From: Halomonas sp. HAL1
GTDB lineage: Bacteria; Pseudomonadota; Gammaproteobacteria; Pseudomonadales; Halomonadaceae
DNA length: 64,000 bases
Direction of reading: 5' to 3'
Assembly (NCBI RefSeq): GCF_030544485.1
Contig: NZ_CP130610.1
Span: 3,100,001-3,164,000, forward strand
The translations under genes were made by a program, and so were the position numbers. Shown piece after piece: positions 31,043-40,155 of this stretch. The notes under the pieces are model-generated. The model did no database searches. It had not been told where the DNA came from and was given only the letters and a program-made list of their open reading frames with translations. Every line of letters starts with the position of its first letter. Position 1 is the first letter of the stretch.

Positions 31043-32172
31043 TGATGGGCCGCTTCGCGATAGGCGCTGACATGCTCGCCCTCTTCCTGGCAAAACTGAG
31101 CGACACCGGCAGCAAGCCCCGGATGGCGAATATAGTGCAGCGAGCGCACTCGTTGAGGGGCAAAGCCACGCACCAGCTTGTGCTCACCCTGGGTGCCTGG
31201 ATCAAACAGCGTTAAGCCATGCTGCAAACAGTACTCAATCCCCTGGTAGTAGCAAGCCTCAAAGTGGAGACAGTCAGCGACGACCTCGCTTCCCCAATAG
31301 CGGCCATATAATGTGCTACTGCCACGAAAATAGAGCGCTGCGGCTACCGGGCGGCCTTCACTATGGGCCTGTACCAGCACTAGCGCGTCCGGCATGGTTT
31401 GGCGTAGTTGTTCAAAAAAATCATGGTTTAAATAAGGCGGACGGCCACGCTCATGGTAGGTAATCGCATAGCAGCGATAGAAATGCGCCATATCGGCGGG
31501 GGTAATCGCTTCGCCTTCCAGGCGCGATACCGTTAAACCTTGCTCAGCAACCAAGCGCCGCTCGCGCTTGATCATTTTGCGTCGCTTTGAGGTCAGGCTG
31601 GCCAAGAATCCATCAAAGTCGCCAAAGCCACGATCCCGCCACTGAAACTGAACGCCTTCGCGGGTGATAAGCTCGGGGCACTGTGCCTGCCAAGCGGTGA
31701 CATCCGCTTCATTGGCAAACAGCAAATGCCAACTTGAAAGGGCTTGGCTTGTGCACTGTTCACGCCATGCCTCGGCAAGAAGCGCTCGCACTGCCGTGGC
31801 ATCGGCGTGCTCAGCGATCAGCGTGCGCACGCCGGGTACCGGTGTGAACGGCACCGCGCTAAGCGCTTTAGGGTAATAACGACCACCGGCGTGTTCTAAC
31901 GCTTCCGCCCAGCCCCAATCAAACACATACTCACCGTAGGAGTGATGCTTGCGGTACATAGGCATCGCCGCGACTAGCTGCTCGCCTTGCCATACACTCA
32001 GATGACATGGCTCCCAGCCGGTAGCCACACTGACCGAGCCGCTGGCTTCAAGTGCGTGTAAAAAAGCATGGCGTAAAAAGGGCTGATCGTTATCGACGAG
32101 TGCATCCCACTGGCTTGCCGCGACGGCCCCAATGGTGGGTAGAATAGTGAGCGACAGTGGATCTAACGGCAT
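31021..32172 (-). CDS. GNAT-fold acyltransferase, COG3146/DUF482 family
   Basis: 383 residues from the ATG at 32172, with GGAAGG upstream. It belongs to a family of ~380-residue FemAB-like GNAT proteins annotated as peptidogalycan biosynthesis/N-acetyltransferase. Features: LRHAFLHALEASGSV near the N-terminus, FDWGWAEALEHAG, a central basic stretch LTSKRRKMIKRERR, and the C-terminal HFEACYYQGIEYCLQHGL with GTQGEHKLVRGF. The substrate is unknown. Its last codons form part of a 12-bp repeat array. Confidence 0.72.
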   Translation of the reverse strand: MPLDPLSLTILPTIGAVAASQWDALVDNDQPFLRHAFLHALEASGSVSVATGWEPCHLSVWQGEQLVAAMPMYRKHHSYGEYVFDWGWAEALEHAGGRYYPKALSAVPFTPVPGVRTLIAEHADATAVRALLAEAWREQCTSQALSSWHLLFANEADVTAWQAQCPELITREGVQFQWRDRGFGDFDGFLASLTSKRRKMIKRERRLVAEQGLTVSRLEGEAITPADMAHFYRCYAITYHERGRPPYLNHDFFEQLRQTMPDALVLVQAHSEGRPVAAALYFRGSSTLYGRYWGSEVVADCLHFEACYYQGIEYCLQHGLTLFDPGTQGEHKLVRGFAPQRVRSLHYIRHPGLAAGVAQFCQEEGEHVSAYREAAHQALPFKQ

Positions 32173-32351
32173 AGCACCTTCCAGGGAGTGTGGGGCTAAC
32201 GCAATATAAATTACCAGCACCACTTTACACTAACTGACTGCATTAACCGTTTACATTAATCATTGTCGTCAGCCGTTTATACCGACTATCTATTCCGACA
32301 TTGATACCCACGCTTATCACTCGCGCCGATAGCGGCGTACAAGGAGAGGCC

Positions 32352-33707
32352 ATGAAGCGCGACCTAACGGGTGACTTCCAAACGCAGCGTCATGCTGCCG
32401 ATCAAATGCCCTACCCGACGCTAACGGTGCGACGTGAACGACTGGCCCGCCTTGCGCGCATGACCAAGCATCACCAACTAGAGATTATCCGTGCGATTCA
32501 AACCGATTTTGGTCAGCGCAGCGACGTGGAAATACGCATAGCCGAGATCAGCGCGGTACTTCATGCCATTCGTCACGCAAGACTCAATCTATGGCGCTGG
32601 ATGCGCCCTTGGGCGGTCAGTATGCCCTGGCGGCTACTGCCGGCACGGGCTCGCATTGCGCCTCAGCCACTGGGCGTTGTCGGCGTGATATCACCCTGGA
32701 ACTACCCATGGTGTTTGTCGTTAATGCCGGTGGTTGACGCCTTTGCAGCGGGTAATAGGGTGTTACTCAAACCTAGCAAGCACTCCCCCGCTACCAGCGC
32801 CCTACTGAAGCGATTAGTACCGCAATATTTTACCCCTGAAGAGTTCAACGTGGTGGAGGGCGATGAGGAGGTTGCGCGTCGTTTTAGCGGCTTACCGTTT
32901 GATCACTTGATATTCACTGGCTCTACCGCGGTGGGACGGCAAGTCGCCCAAGCGACGGCGGCGAATTTAACCCCAACCACGCTGGAACTGGGCGGTAAAT
33001 CGCCCGCTATCGTCGCGGGCGATGCCGACCTGGATCAAGCGGCCGCAGCGATTATTTTCGGCAAAGGCATGAACGGCGGGCAAACCTGTATTGCCCCTGA
33101 CTATGTGCTGGTAGAGAGTCGCCATATTAGCGGCTTGGTTAAGGCGTTAAGCCACGCCATTCAACAGCAGCGACCCGACGACCACGCAGCCACGTCTCCT
33201 ATTGATGCAGCTCATCAACAGCGGCAGGAGGCCATGCTCCAAGAAGCCCACGATCATGGCTGTAGAATCGTTGATCACGGCCCACATGCGCCTGCACTGA
33301 TTATCGACCCCCATCAAGACCTTCAGGTGATGCGTGAAGAAACGTTTAACCGCTGCCTACCGGTGATTGGCGTCAGTGATATATCGGCAGCTATCAACGT
33401 TGTGAATGCCCGCCCCCACCCATTAGCGCTTTACGCATTTACTCACGATAAAGGTTTACAGCAACAGCTGCTGGAAACCACTCGTTCTGGGGCACTGGTG
33501 TTTAATACAACGCTGCTGCATCACGCAGTGCCATCTTTACCTTTTGGTGGTGTAGGAGAGAGTGGCATGGGCGCCTATCACGGCCGCCACGGCTTTGAGC
33601 GATTTAGTCATTTACGTAGTGTTTTTTATCAATCAAAACGCACACCCAGCCACATGTTTTATCCGCCTTACCGGCGCTGGCTAATGAAACTGATTGGGCT
33701 TGGTTAA
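32352..33707 (+). CDS. Aldehyde dehydrogenase, coniferyl-aldehyde-dehydrogenase-like
   Basis: 451 residues from the ATG at 32352, with AAGGAGAGG just upstream; upstream in-frame ATG at 32301 rejected. Short ALDH-superfamily protein of the group including coniferyl aldehyde dehydrogenase and fatty aldehyde dehydrogenases. NAD-binding PLGVVGVISPWNYPW, FTGSTAVGRQVA, catalytic Glu in TLELGGKSPAIV and catalytic Cys in GGQTCIAPDYVL are present. Stand-alone gene; the true aldehyde substrate is not evident. Confidence 0.88.
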   Translation: MKRDLTGDFQTQRHAADQMPYPTLTVRRERLARLARMTKHHQLEIIRAIQTDFGQRSDVEIRIAEISAVLHAIRHARLNLWRWMRPWAVSMPWRLLPARARIAPQPLGVVGVISPWNYPWCLSLMPVVDAFAAGNRVLLKPSKHSPATSALLKRLVPQYFTPEEFNVVEGDEEVARRFSGLPFDHLIFTGSTAVGRQVAQATAANLTPTTLELGGKSPAIVAGDADLDQAAAAIIFGKGMNGGQTCIAPDYVLVESRHISGLVKALSHAIQQQRPDDHAATSPIDAAHQQRQEAMLQEAHDHGCRIVDHGPHAPALIIDPHQDLQVMREETFNRCLPVIGVSDISAAINVVNARPHPLALYAFTHDKGLQQQLLETTRSGALVFNTTLLHHAVPSLPFGGVGESGMGAYHGRHGFERFSHLRSVFYQSKRTPSHMFYPPYRRWLMKLIGLG

Positions 33708-33789
33708 AGCTTACGGGTTAATGTCCGATATTTAGTTATACATTGGCATAAAACCCTTATGGTATGTTTTATTAATTCTCAGCTTTGGA

Positions 33790-36408
33790 ATGGTCATGCA
33801 AGCCACAGAAACACCTGATAACGAAACACAGCGTTTGGCGGCCTTGCATGCTTTACAGGTACTCGATACCCCTCTCGATACGGCTTTTGAGCGTATGACG
33901 CAATTGGCCCGTGACCTGTTTGATGTGCCTATTGCGCTGGTTTCATTAGTCGATCAAGAGCGCCAATGGTTTAAATCGCACCAGGGACTTGATACCTGTG
34001 AAACCAGCCGTGAAGTCTCTTTCTGCGCCCATGCCATTGCGCTTGATGCGCCACTGGTGATCGAAGACACGCTTCACGACGAGCGCTTTAGAGATAACCC
34101 CCTGGTCGGCGACCTGCCACATATCCGCTTTTACGCAGGTTACCCATTACGGCCAATCAATGGCATGCCGGTAGGCACACTGTGCATCATTGATCGCCAG
34201 CCTCGCGCCTTCAGCGAGCGCGACTTAATGTTACTCGGCAGTTTGGCCGGTCAGGTAGAAGAGCTACTGCACCAGCATAAGCTGCAGGTGGACCTCGCCC
34301 ATACCGCACGCCGTTTTGAGGCGCTGTTCAACAAAAGCGCCACCGCCAAGATACGTATTGATCACGCGGGCCTGATTATTGGCATCAACCCCTTCGCACT
34401 GAACCTTCTCGGTTATGAAGAGAGCGAGCTACTCGGCAAAAATGTCTCTGTCCTTACGCCCCCAGGCATAAGCTCACAGCACGATTCGTTTATCGCCCGC
34501 TATATTGCCGGTCACGAGCCCAAAGTCATTGGGCGTGGCCGTGAAGTCGAGGCGTTACATAAAGAGGGGCGTTATATACCGGTTCATCTCGCGATTAATG
34601 CCATCCACGATGATCACGGAAACGTGGTCGAGTTTTTAGGCGTACTCACCGATTTAACCGATGTTTACAACGCCAACCGCAGGATGCACAAAGAGCAGAA
34701 GCTGCTCAAAATCCTCCACCAAGGCATTACGGATTATCAAGCGCTGATGTCGGGAAAACGCCTATGGACCTTCTTAATGGAAGCGCTTCGCGAGCTTACC
34801 GACAGTGACTACGCGCTGATTGGCGAAGTGATGACCACCACGACCACCAACGCGCTTAAAATCCATGCGATTACCGACCTTTCCTGGAGCGAAGAGTCTC
34901 GCCACCTGATGGAGCGGCTGCGTAGCGGTGATATGACCCTCACCAACCCCAAATCGCTGCTCGGCCGTGTGTTTGCGTTTGGCGAAGTGATTATGACCGA
35001 TGACGTTTATAGCCACGTCAAACGCGGCGGCTTTCCCCCGGGCCATCCACCGCTGCATAATTACCTGGGTGTACCCATATTCAGCGGCGAGCGGCTAATC
35101 GGCATGTTTGCCATCGCCAATAGCAAACAGCCGCTCAATCAGGCACTGCTGGATTGGCTGCAGCCGTTTACCGATACCTGCGCTCTGCTGATCAACCTTT
35201 ACAGCCAAATGGCTGAGCGTGAAGAGGTCACCAAAGATTTGGCTCACGCCAGAGATCAAGCGGAAATAGCCAATCAGGCTAAAAGCGAATTTCTCTCCTC
35301 AATGAGCCATGAATTGCGCACCCCGCTCAATGCCATCATTGGGTTTTCTCAGTTACTAGGCAAAGGGCGGCGCGACCCACTGACTGAAAAGCAGCAGCGC
35401 CAAGTAACACAAATTGAGAAAAGCGGGCTTCATTTGCTGAGTTTAATCAATGAGGTACTCGATCTCGCCAAAATAGAAGCAGGTCATCTGACGCTATCTA
35501 TTGAGGCAATCGTAGTGGCCAACGTGATTGACGATGCTTGCAGTACGCTTGAAGCCAACATCGAAGCGGCGGGCATTACGTTAGTTCGCACACCCCACCC
35601 GCTCCACTGGCAAGCCAGCGCGGATTACACCCGCACCAAACAAGTGCTACTTAACCTGCTCTCCAACGCGATTAAATATAACCGTCACCATGGCACTATC
35701 GGCATTGCGGTAACGCAAGAGAACGATGAGCTATGTATTAGCGTTACCGATTCGGGAAAAGGCATTGCTGTCGAGCGCCAACATGAACTATTTGAACCGT
35801 TTAATCGCCTTGATGCCGAGCAGAGCACAACGGAAGGTACGGGTATCGGCTTAGCCATCACCCGCGAACTCATAGGGCGGATGCAAGGGCGCATCGGTGT
35901 GGAAAGCGCGCCAGGACAAGGATCCACCTTCTGGTTTACGTTACCTATCAACGACCAGAGCCTACCGCAAGAAAACGTGCTGCCTAGTGAAGTCGCAGAG
36001 ACCACCAACGAGACTGAGCACATCTTTCAGCTGCTTTATATTGAGGACAATCCAACTAACCAACGGTTGATGGATGACATTATAGAAGACTATCCCAATA
36101 TTGAGCTTCAGACGGTGTCCAGTGCAGAACTAGGGCTTGAAATCATGCGTCACTCGCCGCCTGATTTAGTGTTAATGGATATTCATTTACCCGGTATGAA
36201 TGGCTATCAAGCGTTAGCGGAGATGCAGAAAACACCCGCACTCCAGCATATTAATGTGATTGCCCTATCGGCCAACGCTATGGATCGCGATCTTCGCTAT
36301 GGTTTAGCCGCCGGGTTTGCTGATTACCTGACTAAACCCATCGATATCGAGAAGCTTAGCCGTACACTTCGCCAGTTTTTACCGACTGTGTTAAGGGAGG
36401 TGCCATGA
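33790..36408 (+). CDS. Hybrid sensor histidine kinase (GAF-PAS-GAF-HisKA-HATPase-REC)
   Basis: 872 residues, no membrane segments, so cytoplasmic. Domains in order: GAF ~25-160 (DVPIALVSLVDQERQWFKS), PAS ~175-290 (GINPFALNLLGYEESELLG), second GAF ~315-475, HisKA with phospho-acceptor His507 in SSMSHELRTPLNA, HATPase with N-box Asn626 and GTGIGLAITREL, and a C-terminal receiver with Asp797 in LVLMDIHLPG. The ligand is unknown. Overlaps the next gene by 4 bp. A second ATG six bases downstream of the first has slightly better spacing to GGA. Confidence 0.92.
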   Translation: MVMQATETPDNETQRLAALHALQVLDTPLDTAFERMTQLARDLFDVPIALVSLVDQERQWFKSHQGLDTCETSREVSFCAHAIALDAPLVIEDTLHDERFRDNPLVGDLPHIRFYAGYPLRPINGMPVGTLCIIDRQPRAFSERDLMLLGSLAGQVEELLHQHKLQVDLAHTARRFEALFNKSATAKIRIDHAGLIIGINPFALNLLGYEESELLGKNVSVLTPPGISSQHDSFIARYIAGHEPKVIGRGREVEALHKEGRYIPVHLAINAIHDDHGNVVEFLGVLTDLTDVYNANRRMHKEQKLLKILHQGITDYQALMSGKRLWTFLMEALRELTDSDYALIGEVMTTTTTNALKIHAITDLSWSEESRHLMERLRSGDMTLTNPKSLLGRVFAFGEVIMTDDVYSHVKRGGFPPGHPPLHNYLGVPIFSGERLIGMFAIANSKQPLNQALLDWLQPFTDTCALLINLYSQMAEREEVTKDLAHARDQAEIANQAKSEFLSSMSHELRTPLNAIIGFSQLLGKGRRDPLTEKQQRQVTQIEKSGLHLLSLINEVLDLAKIEAGHLTLSIEAIVVANVIDDACSTLEANIEAAGITLVRTPHPLHWQASADYTRTKQVLLNLLSNAIKYNRHHGTIGIAVTQENDELCISVTDSGKGIAVERQHELFEPFNRLDAEQSTTEGTGIGLAITRELIGRMQGRIGVESAPGQGSTFWFTLPINDQSLPQENVLPSEVAETTNETEHIFQLLYIEDNPTNQRLMDDIIEDYPNIELQTVSSAELGLEIMRHSPPDLVLMDIHLPGMNGYQALAEMQKTPALQHINVIALSANAMDRDLRYGLAAGFADYLTKPIDIEKLSRTLRQFLPTVLREVP

Positions 36409-38171
36409 GTCTTACCGAAAAACACATGCTTGTTATCGATGACAACACGGTTAATATCGAATTATTGCTCGACCTACTCGACGAGTATGGCTTCGAGAAT
36501 GTTCACGGTATCAATGATCCACGGGAAGTGCTTAGCCACTGTCAGTTGCAGATGCCTGATCTGCTACTGCTGGATATCCGTATGCCCCATTTAGATGGCT
36601 ACGCGGTTATCGAGCAATTGAGTGCCCACTTTAAAGAGCAGATGCCTCCGATCATTGTGCTCACCGCACAAATCGACGACGCCACCCGTCAACGTGCTCT
36701 CGCTTTGGGCGTTCGTGATTTTATCACCAAGCCCTTTAAGCAGGATGAAGTCCTGCAGCGTATACGCAATACGTTGAACATTGAGCACCGCTATCAAATA
36801 CGCGACAAGCAGGCCGATACGTTAGAACTGACGGTCGCTAAACGCACCCAAGAGCTTGATCGCCAGTCGCGCACTGACTCTATTACCCAATTACCTAATC
36901 GCCGCGGATTAAGCCAGGCATTGCAAGCGGCGGCCCTTCAAGCCTCCGGCACAGGGCTATTGTTTATTGCGCTCGATAAATTAGATGATGTGGTGCGCCT
37001 GCACGGCTACCAGGTCGCCGACCAATTGCTGCGTCACATTAGCCAGCAGCTGCGACAACAGCTTAGCGCTGATTGCCTGCTCGGCTTATGGGGCGGCAGC
37101 GAACTCCTGGTTATCACACCAACGGCAGATTCAGCCAAGCTGACGCAACTGGCTGAACAGCTGTTGAGCTGCTTTGAGCAAGATCAGGCGTTGGATGAGC
37201 TGCTGCTTCCCCTTAGCGCACGTATCGGGATTAGCGGTGAAACGAGCCATTTTGAGACTGAGCGCCTGGTGCATATGGCTGCCTTAGCGTTGCCGACCGA
37301 AGGGGCGCTACGCGTCCAATGTTATACGCCAGCGATTGAGGCGAAGCAGCGCCATCAGCTACACATTCAGCAGGCGATACGCGGCGCCACCGAACGAGGT
37401 GAAATGTCGCTCGCTTTTCAGCCCAAACTATCGCTGGCCGATCACAAAATTATAGGCGCAGAAGCACTCCTACGCTGGCACCATCCAGAGTTCGGCGTTA
37501 TCTCCCCTGGTGAGTTTATTCCACTGGCAGAAGCCAGCGGTGATATTCTTGCCATCGGTGACTGGGTGCTCAATGAGGCGATGCGCTACATCAACCTTTG
37601 GCGGGCGCAAGGGCTGCTCAATGACGACTTCCATATTGCCGTCAACGTGGCCGCCCGCCAGCTAACGCGTAAAGACTTTGCCCAACAGCTCTTGGCGCGG
37701 CTTGAAGAGCAGCAGATTCCCCAGCGCTTCTTTGCCCTGGAAGTAACAGAATCCGGGTTGATGAGCGATATGAACCACGCTCGCCAACAGCTTGCACAAC
37801 TGGCCCAAATGAATATCGCAGTCGCTATTGATGATTTTGGTACAGGCCAGTCGTCACTGGCGTATATTAAAACGCTGCCTTTCTCGACACTCAAAATCGA
37901 TCGCGCCTTTGTGATGGACCTGGAAACCAGCGCCATTGATCGACAACTGGCGCAAACGATAACCCAGCTTGCGCATAGTGTAGGCTGCGATGTGGTGGCA
38001 GAAGGCATCGAAAATTCCGCCCAAGCGGCGTATTTAAGCTCAATTGGCTGCGAGGCTGCACAAGGTTACTTTTACGCTCGCCCACTGCCTGCCGAGGCCT
38101 TTGTGGCCTGGTGCAGCGAATGGCAGCCGCTTCTTTCTACTTCTCCTAGGGAGGCCGTTAATGGCTCATGA
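36405..38171 (+). CDS. Response regulator with degenerate GGDEF and EAL phosphodiesterase domains
   Basis: 588 residues. N-terminal receiver (phospho-acceptor Asp57 in [14 protein letters not shown], Lys in FITKPF), GGDEF domain ~160-300 with GGSEL (residues 230-234) in place of GGDEF, so diguanylate cyclase activity is unlikely, and an EAL domain ~320-580 with EALLRW (353), EVTESG (446-451), the metal-binding DD pair at 476-477 in [10 protein letters not shown], and VAEGIEN. It should hydrolyse c-di-GMP under control of the preceding kinase. Overlaps hexR by 11 bp. Confidence 0.92.
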   Translation: MSLTEKHMLVIDDNTVNIELLLDLLDEYGFENVHGINDPREVLSHCQLQMPDLLLLDIRMPHLDGYAVIEQLSAHFKEQMPPIIVLTAQIDDATRQRALALGVRDFITKPFKQDEVLQRIRNTLNIEHRYQIRDKQADTLELTVAKRTQELDRQSRTDSITQLPNRRGLSQALQAAALQASGTGLLFIALDKLDDVVRLHGYQVADQLLRHISQQLRQQLSADCLLGLWGGSELLVITPTADSAKLTQLAEQLLSCFEQDQALDELLLPLSARIGISGETSHFETERLVHMAALALPTEGALRVQCYTPAIEAKQRHQLHIQQAIRGATERGEMSLAFQPKLSLADHKIIGAEALLRWHHPEFGVISPGEFIPLAEASGDILAIGDWVLNEAMRYINLWRAQGLLNDDFHIAVNVAARQLTRKDFAQQLLARLEEQQIPQRFFALEVTESGLMSDMNHARQQLAQLAQMNIAVAIDDFGTGQSSLAYIKTLPFSTLKIDRAFVMDLETSAIDRQLAQTITQLAHSVGCDVVAEGIENSAQAAYLSSIGCEAAQGYFYARPLPAEAFVAWCSEWQPLLSTSPREAVNGS

Positions 38172-39024
38172 CTTACTTGACCGCTTACGCGAACGTTTAG
38201 AAGAACTCAATCGCTCGGAGCGTAAAGTCGCCAATGTAATTCTTGAGGACCCAACGGTCGCTACCAGCCTTAGCATTGCCAGCTTGGCTCAGGCGGCAAG
38301 CGTTAGTGAGCCTACAGTTAACCGTTTTTGTCGCAATTTTGGCGCCAAAGGCTACCCCGATTTCAAAATCAAGCTCGCTCAGAGTTTGGCCGGAGGCACG
38401 CCTTATGTGACCCGGGCCGTTGAGCCTGGCGACACCGCCACCCAGTACACCCAAAAAATTTTTGGCGCCACCATAGCCGCACTAGACGAAGCACAGCGTG
38501 AAATCGACATGGCCGCCATCGAGCGCATGGTCGACTACCTCACCCAGGCAAAACAGATCCATATTTTTGGGCTGGGCGCTTCTGGGGCAGTGGCCCAGGA
38601 TGCCCAACACAAGTTCTTCCGCTTCAACCTGCCGGTGATGGCCTACATCGATGTGTTGATGCAGCGCATGGTCGCCGCCGCCTGCCATACTGGGGATGTG
38701 GTGGTGATTATTTCCTACACCGGCCGCACCCGGGAACTGGTGGATATTGCCCGCTTGGCGAGGGATGCCGGAGCGGTGGTGCTGGGCATTACCGCGCCCA
38801 ATTCACCGTTAGCGCATGAGTGCACTGCCACGCTTGAAGTCGCAACGCCCGAAGACACCGACCACTACATGCCGATGACCTCGCGGGTAATCCAATTAAC
38901 GCTGATTGATGCGCTGGCCACCGGGGTGACCCTGAGGCGTGGCGAAGACTTCTTACCCCACCTCAAGAAAATCAAAGACAGCCTACGCGACACCCGCTTT
39001 CCGGTGGAAAAGCCCGGTAAGTGA
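38161..39024 (+). CDS. hexR: HexR-type RpiR-family transcriptional regulator
   Basis: 287 residues from the ATG at 38161, with GGGAGGCC upstream; it overlaps the EAL gene by 11 bp. N-terminal HTH_6 ([37 protein letters not shown] in part) and C-terminal SIS sugar-phosphate domain ([37 protein letters not shown]). HexR senses KDPG and controls Entner-Doudoroff and central carbon genes in pseudomonads and Shewanella. No zwf/edd/eda genes lie nearby in this window. Confidence 0.88.
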   Translation: MAHDLLDRLRERLEELNRSERKVANVILEDPTVATSLSIASLAQAASVSEPTVNRFCRNFGAKGYPDFKIKLAQSLAGGTPYVTRAVEPGDTATQYTQKIFGATIAALDEAQREIDMAAIERMVDYLTQAKQIHIFGLGASGAVAQDAQHKFFRFNLPVMAYIDVLMQRMVAAACHTGDVVVIISYTGRTRELVDIARLARDAGAVVLGITAPNSPLAHECTATLEVATPEDTDHYMPMTSRVIQLTLIDALATGVTLRRGEDFLPHLKKIKDSLRDTRFPVEKPGK

Positions 39025-39035
39025 GTATTGAGTGT

Positions 39036-39395
39036 TTACTCACTGACGGCGGCAGTCACGGTAATTTCCACTTTCAGCTCATCGGCTGGCAGCGGTGCGC
39101 ACACGCAGGTGCGCGCCGGGGCGTAGCCTTCCGGCACCCAGGCGTCCCATACCTCATTCATGGCAGCAACGTCGCTGCCATCTTTTAGGTAAACCGTCGC
39201 GCTAAGCAACTGTTCACGGCTTGAACCAATCTCTTTCAGTAACGCATCCACCCGTGCCAGCATGCTTTCCGTTTGCGCGGTAATATCGCCATTACGGGCC
39301 TCAGGACCAGCCACTTGACCACACAAATAGGCAACCCCTTGGTGAATCACCGCACGGCTCATGCGGGCTTTCGTATCGTGGCGCTGAATCGTCAT
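39036..39395 (-). CDS. RidA family protein
   Basis: 119 residues from the ATG at 39395 ([14 protein letters not shown]), with GGGAG upstream. RidA/YjgF-fold trimer; archetypal members hydrolyse reactive enamine/imine intermediates from PLP enzymes. Visible: [10 protein letters not shown] near residue 25, [13 protein letters not shown], and the active-site Arg in [19 protein letters not shown]. It belongs to a non-archetypal Rid subgroup, so activity is uncertain. Convergent with hexR, 11 bp apart. Confidence 0.87.
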   Translation of the reverse strand: MTIQRHDTKARMSRAVIHQGVAYLCGQVAGPEARNGDITAQTESMLARVDALLKEIGSSREQLLSATVYLKDGSDVAAMNEVWDAWVPEGYAPARTCVCAPLPADELKVEITVTAAVSE

Positions 39396-39476
39396 AGTGC
39401 AAACTCCCAATAAGTAGAAAAAAAGCAGTCTAAACCGCTTAGCTTACCTTTGACCATGCCAAAGGCAGTAAGGCTA

Positions 39477-39962
39477 TCAAAGCCGATCGGTAGGCACCGG
39501 GCGATGTTCAAAGACCCGCCGCAGCACAAAGCTGGTGTGCGCCCCCGTCACGCCTTCAATCCGGTTAATCACGTGCAGGAGCAGGTGCTGATAGTCGTCC
39601 ATATCGCGGACCAGAATCTTGAGCTGAAAATCCGCCGCCTGACCGGTAATAATCAAACACTCAATGACGTTGGGTATCTCGCGAATATGGCGCTCAAAAT
39701 TATCGAAGCGCTCCGGCGTGTGCTGATCCATGGAGATATGCAGCAGCGCCATCAGTTGATAACCCAGCTGGCGGGAATCTACCTCGGCACGGTAATGCAG
39801 GATTAAACCATGCTCTTCCAGTGCCCTCACCCGGCGCAAACACGGCGAAGGCGAAAGCCCAATGCGATCGGCCAACTCCTGATTACTGATGCGCCCCTCC
39901 TGCTGCACTATATCCAGGATATGACGATCAAAACGATCCAACACCAATGGCGACACGGACAT
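39477..39962 (-). CDS. Lrp/AsnC family transcriptional regulator
   Basis: 161 residues with TAGGAG before the ATG. N-terminal winged helix-turn-helix (RISNQELADRIGLSPSPCLRRVRAL) and C-terminal RAM/AsnC ligand-binding domain (HVINRIEGVTGAHTSFVLRRV). Such proteins form octamers and respond to amino acids. It is divergent from leuA with a 193-bp spacer, so leucine biosynthesis is a plausible target, though no operator was recognised. Confidence 0.88.
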   Translation of the reverse strand: MSVSPLVLDRFDRHILDIVQQEGRISNQELADRIGLSPSPCLRRVRALEEHGLILHYRAEVDSRQLGYQLMALLHISMDQHTPERFDNFERHIREIPNVIECLIITGQAADFQLKILVRDMDDYQHLLLHVINRIEGVTGAHTSFVLRRVFEHRPVPTDRL

Positions 39963-40155
39963 AACCGGCAGCTCCTACCAAAATAGTTAACCAGAACGAC
40001 ATATTATGCCAATTATGTTCTTATCAGCCCTATCTTCGCAAGAACCTAGCGCGGCAAACCTTTTACACTAAGTAAGCTGCCAAAAGCAGTGAACAAATTA
40101 GCACGGTCGCCACAAGCAGCCGATTCAATCACTCAGCTACGATTAGGAAACCACC

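Noticed and set aside
39963..40155. Leucine-rich leader peptide/attenuator for leuA
   Set aside because: No short ORF with consecutive Leu codons followed by a terminator was found.
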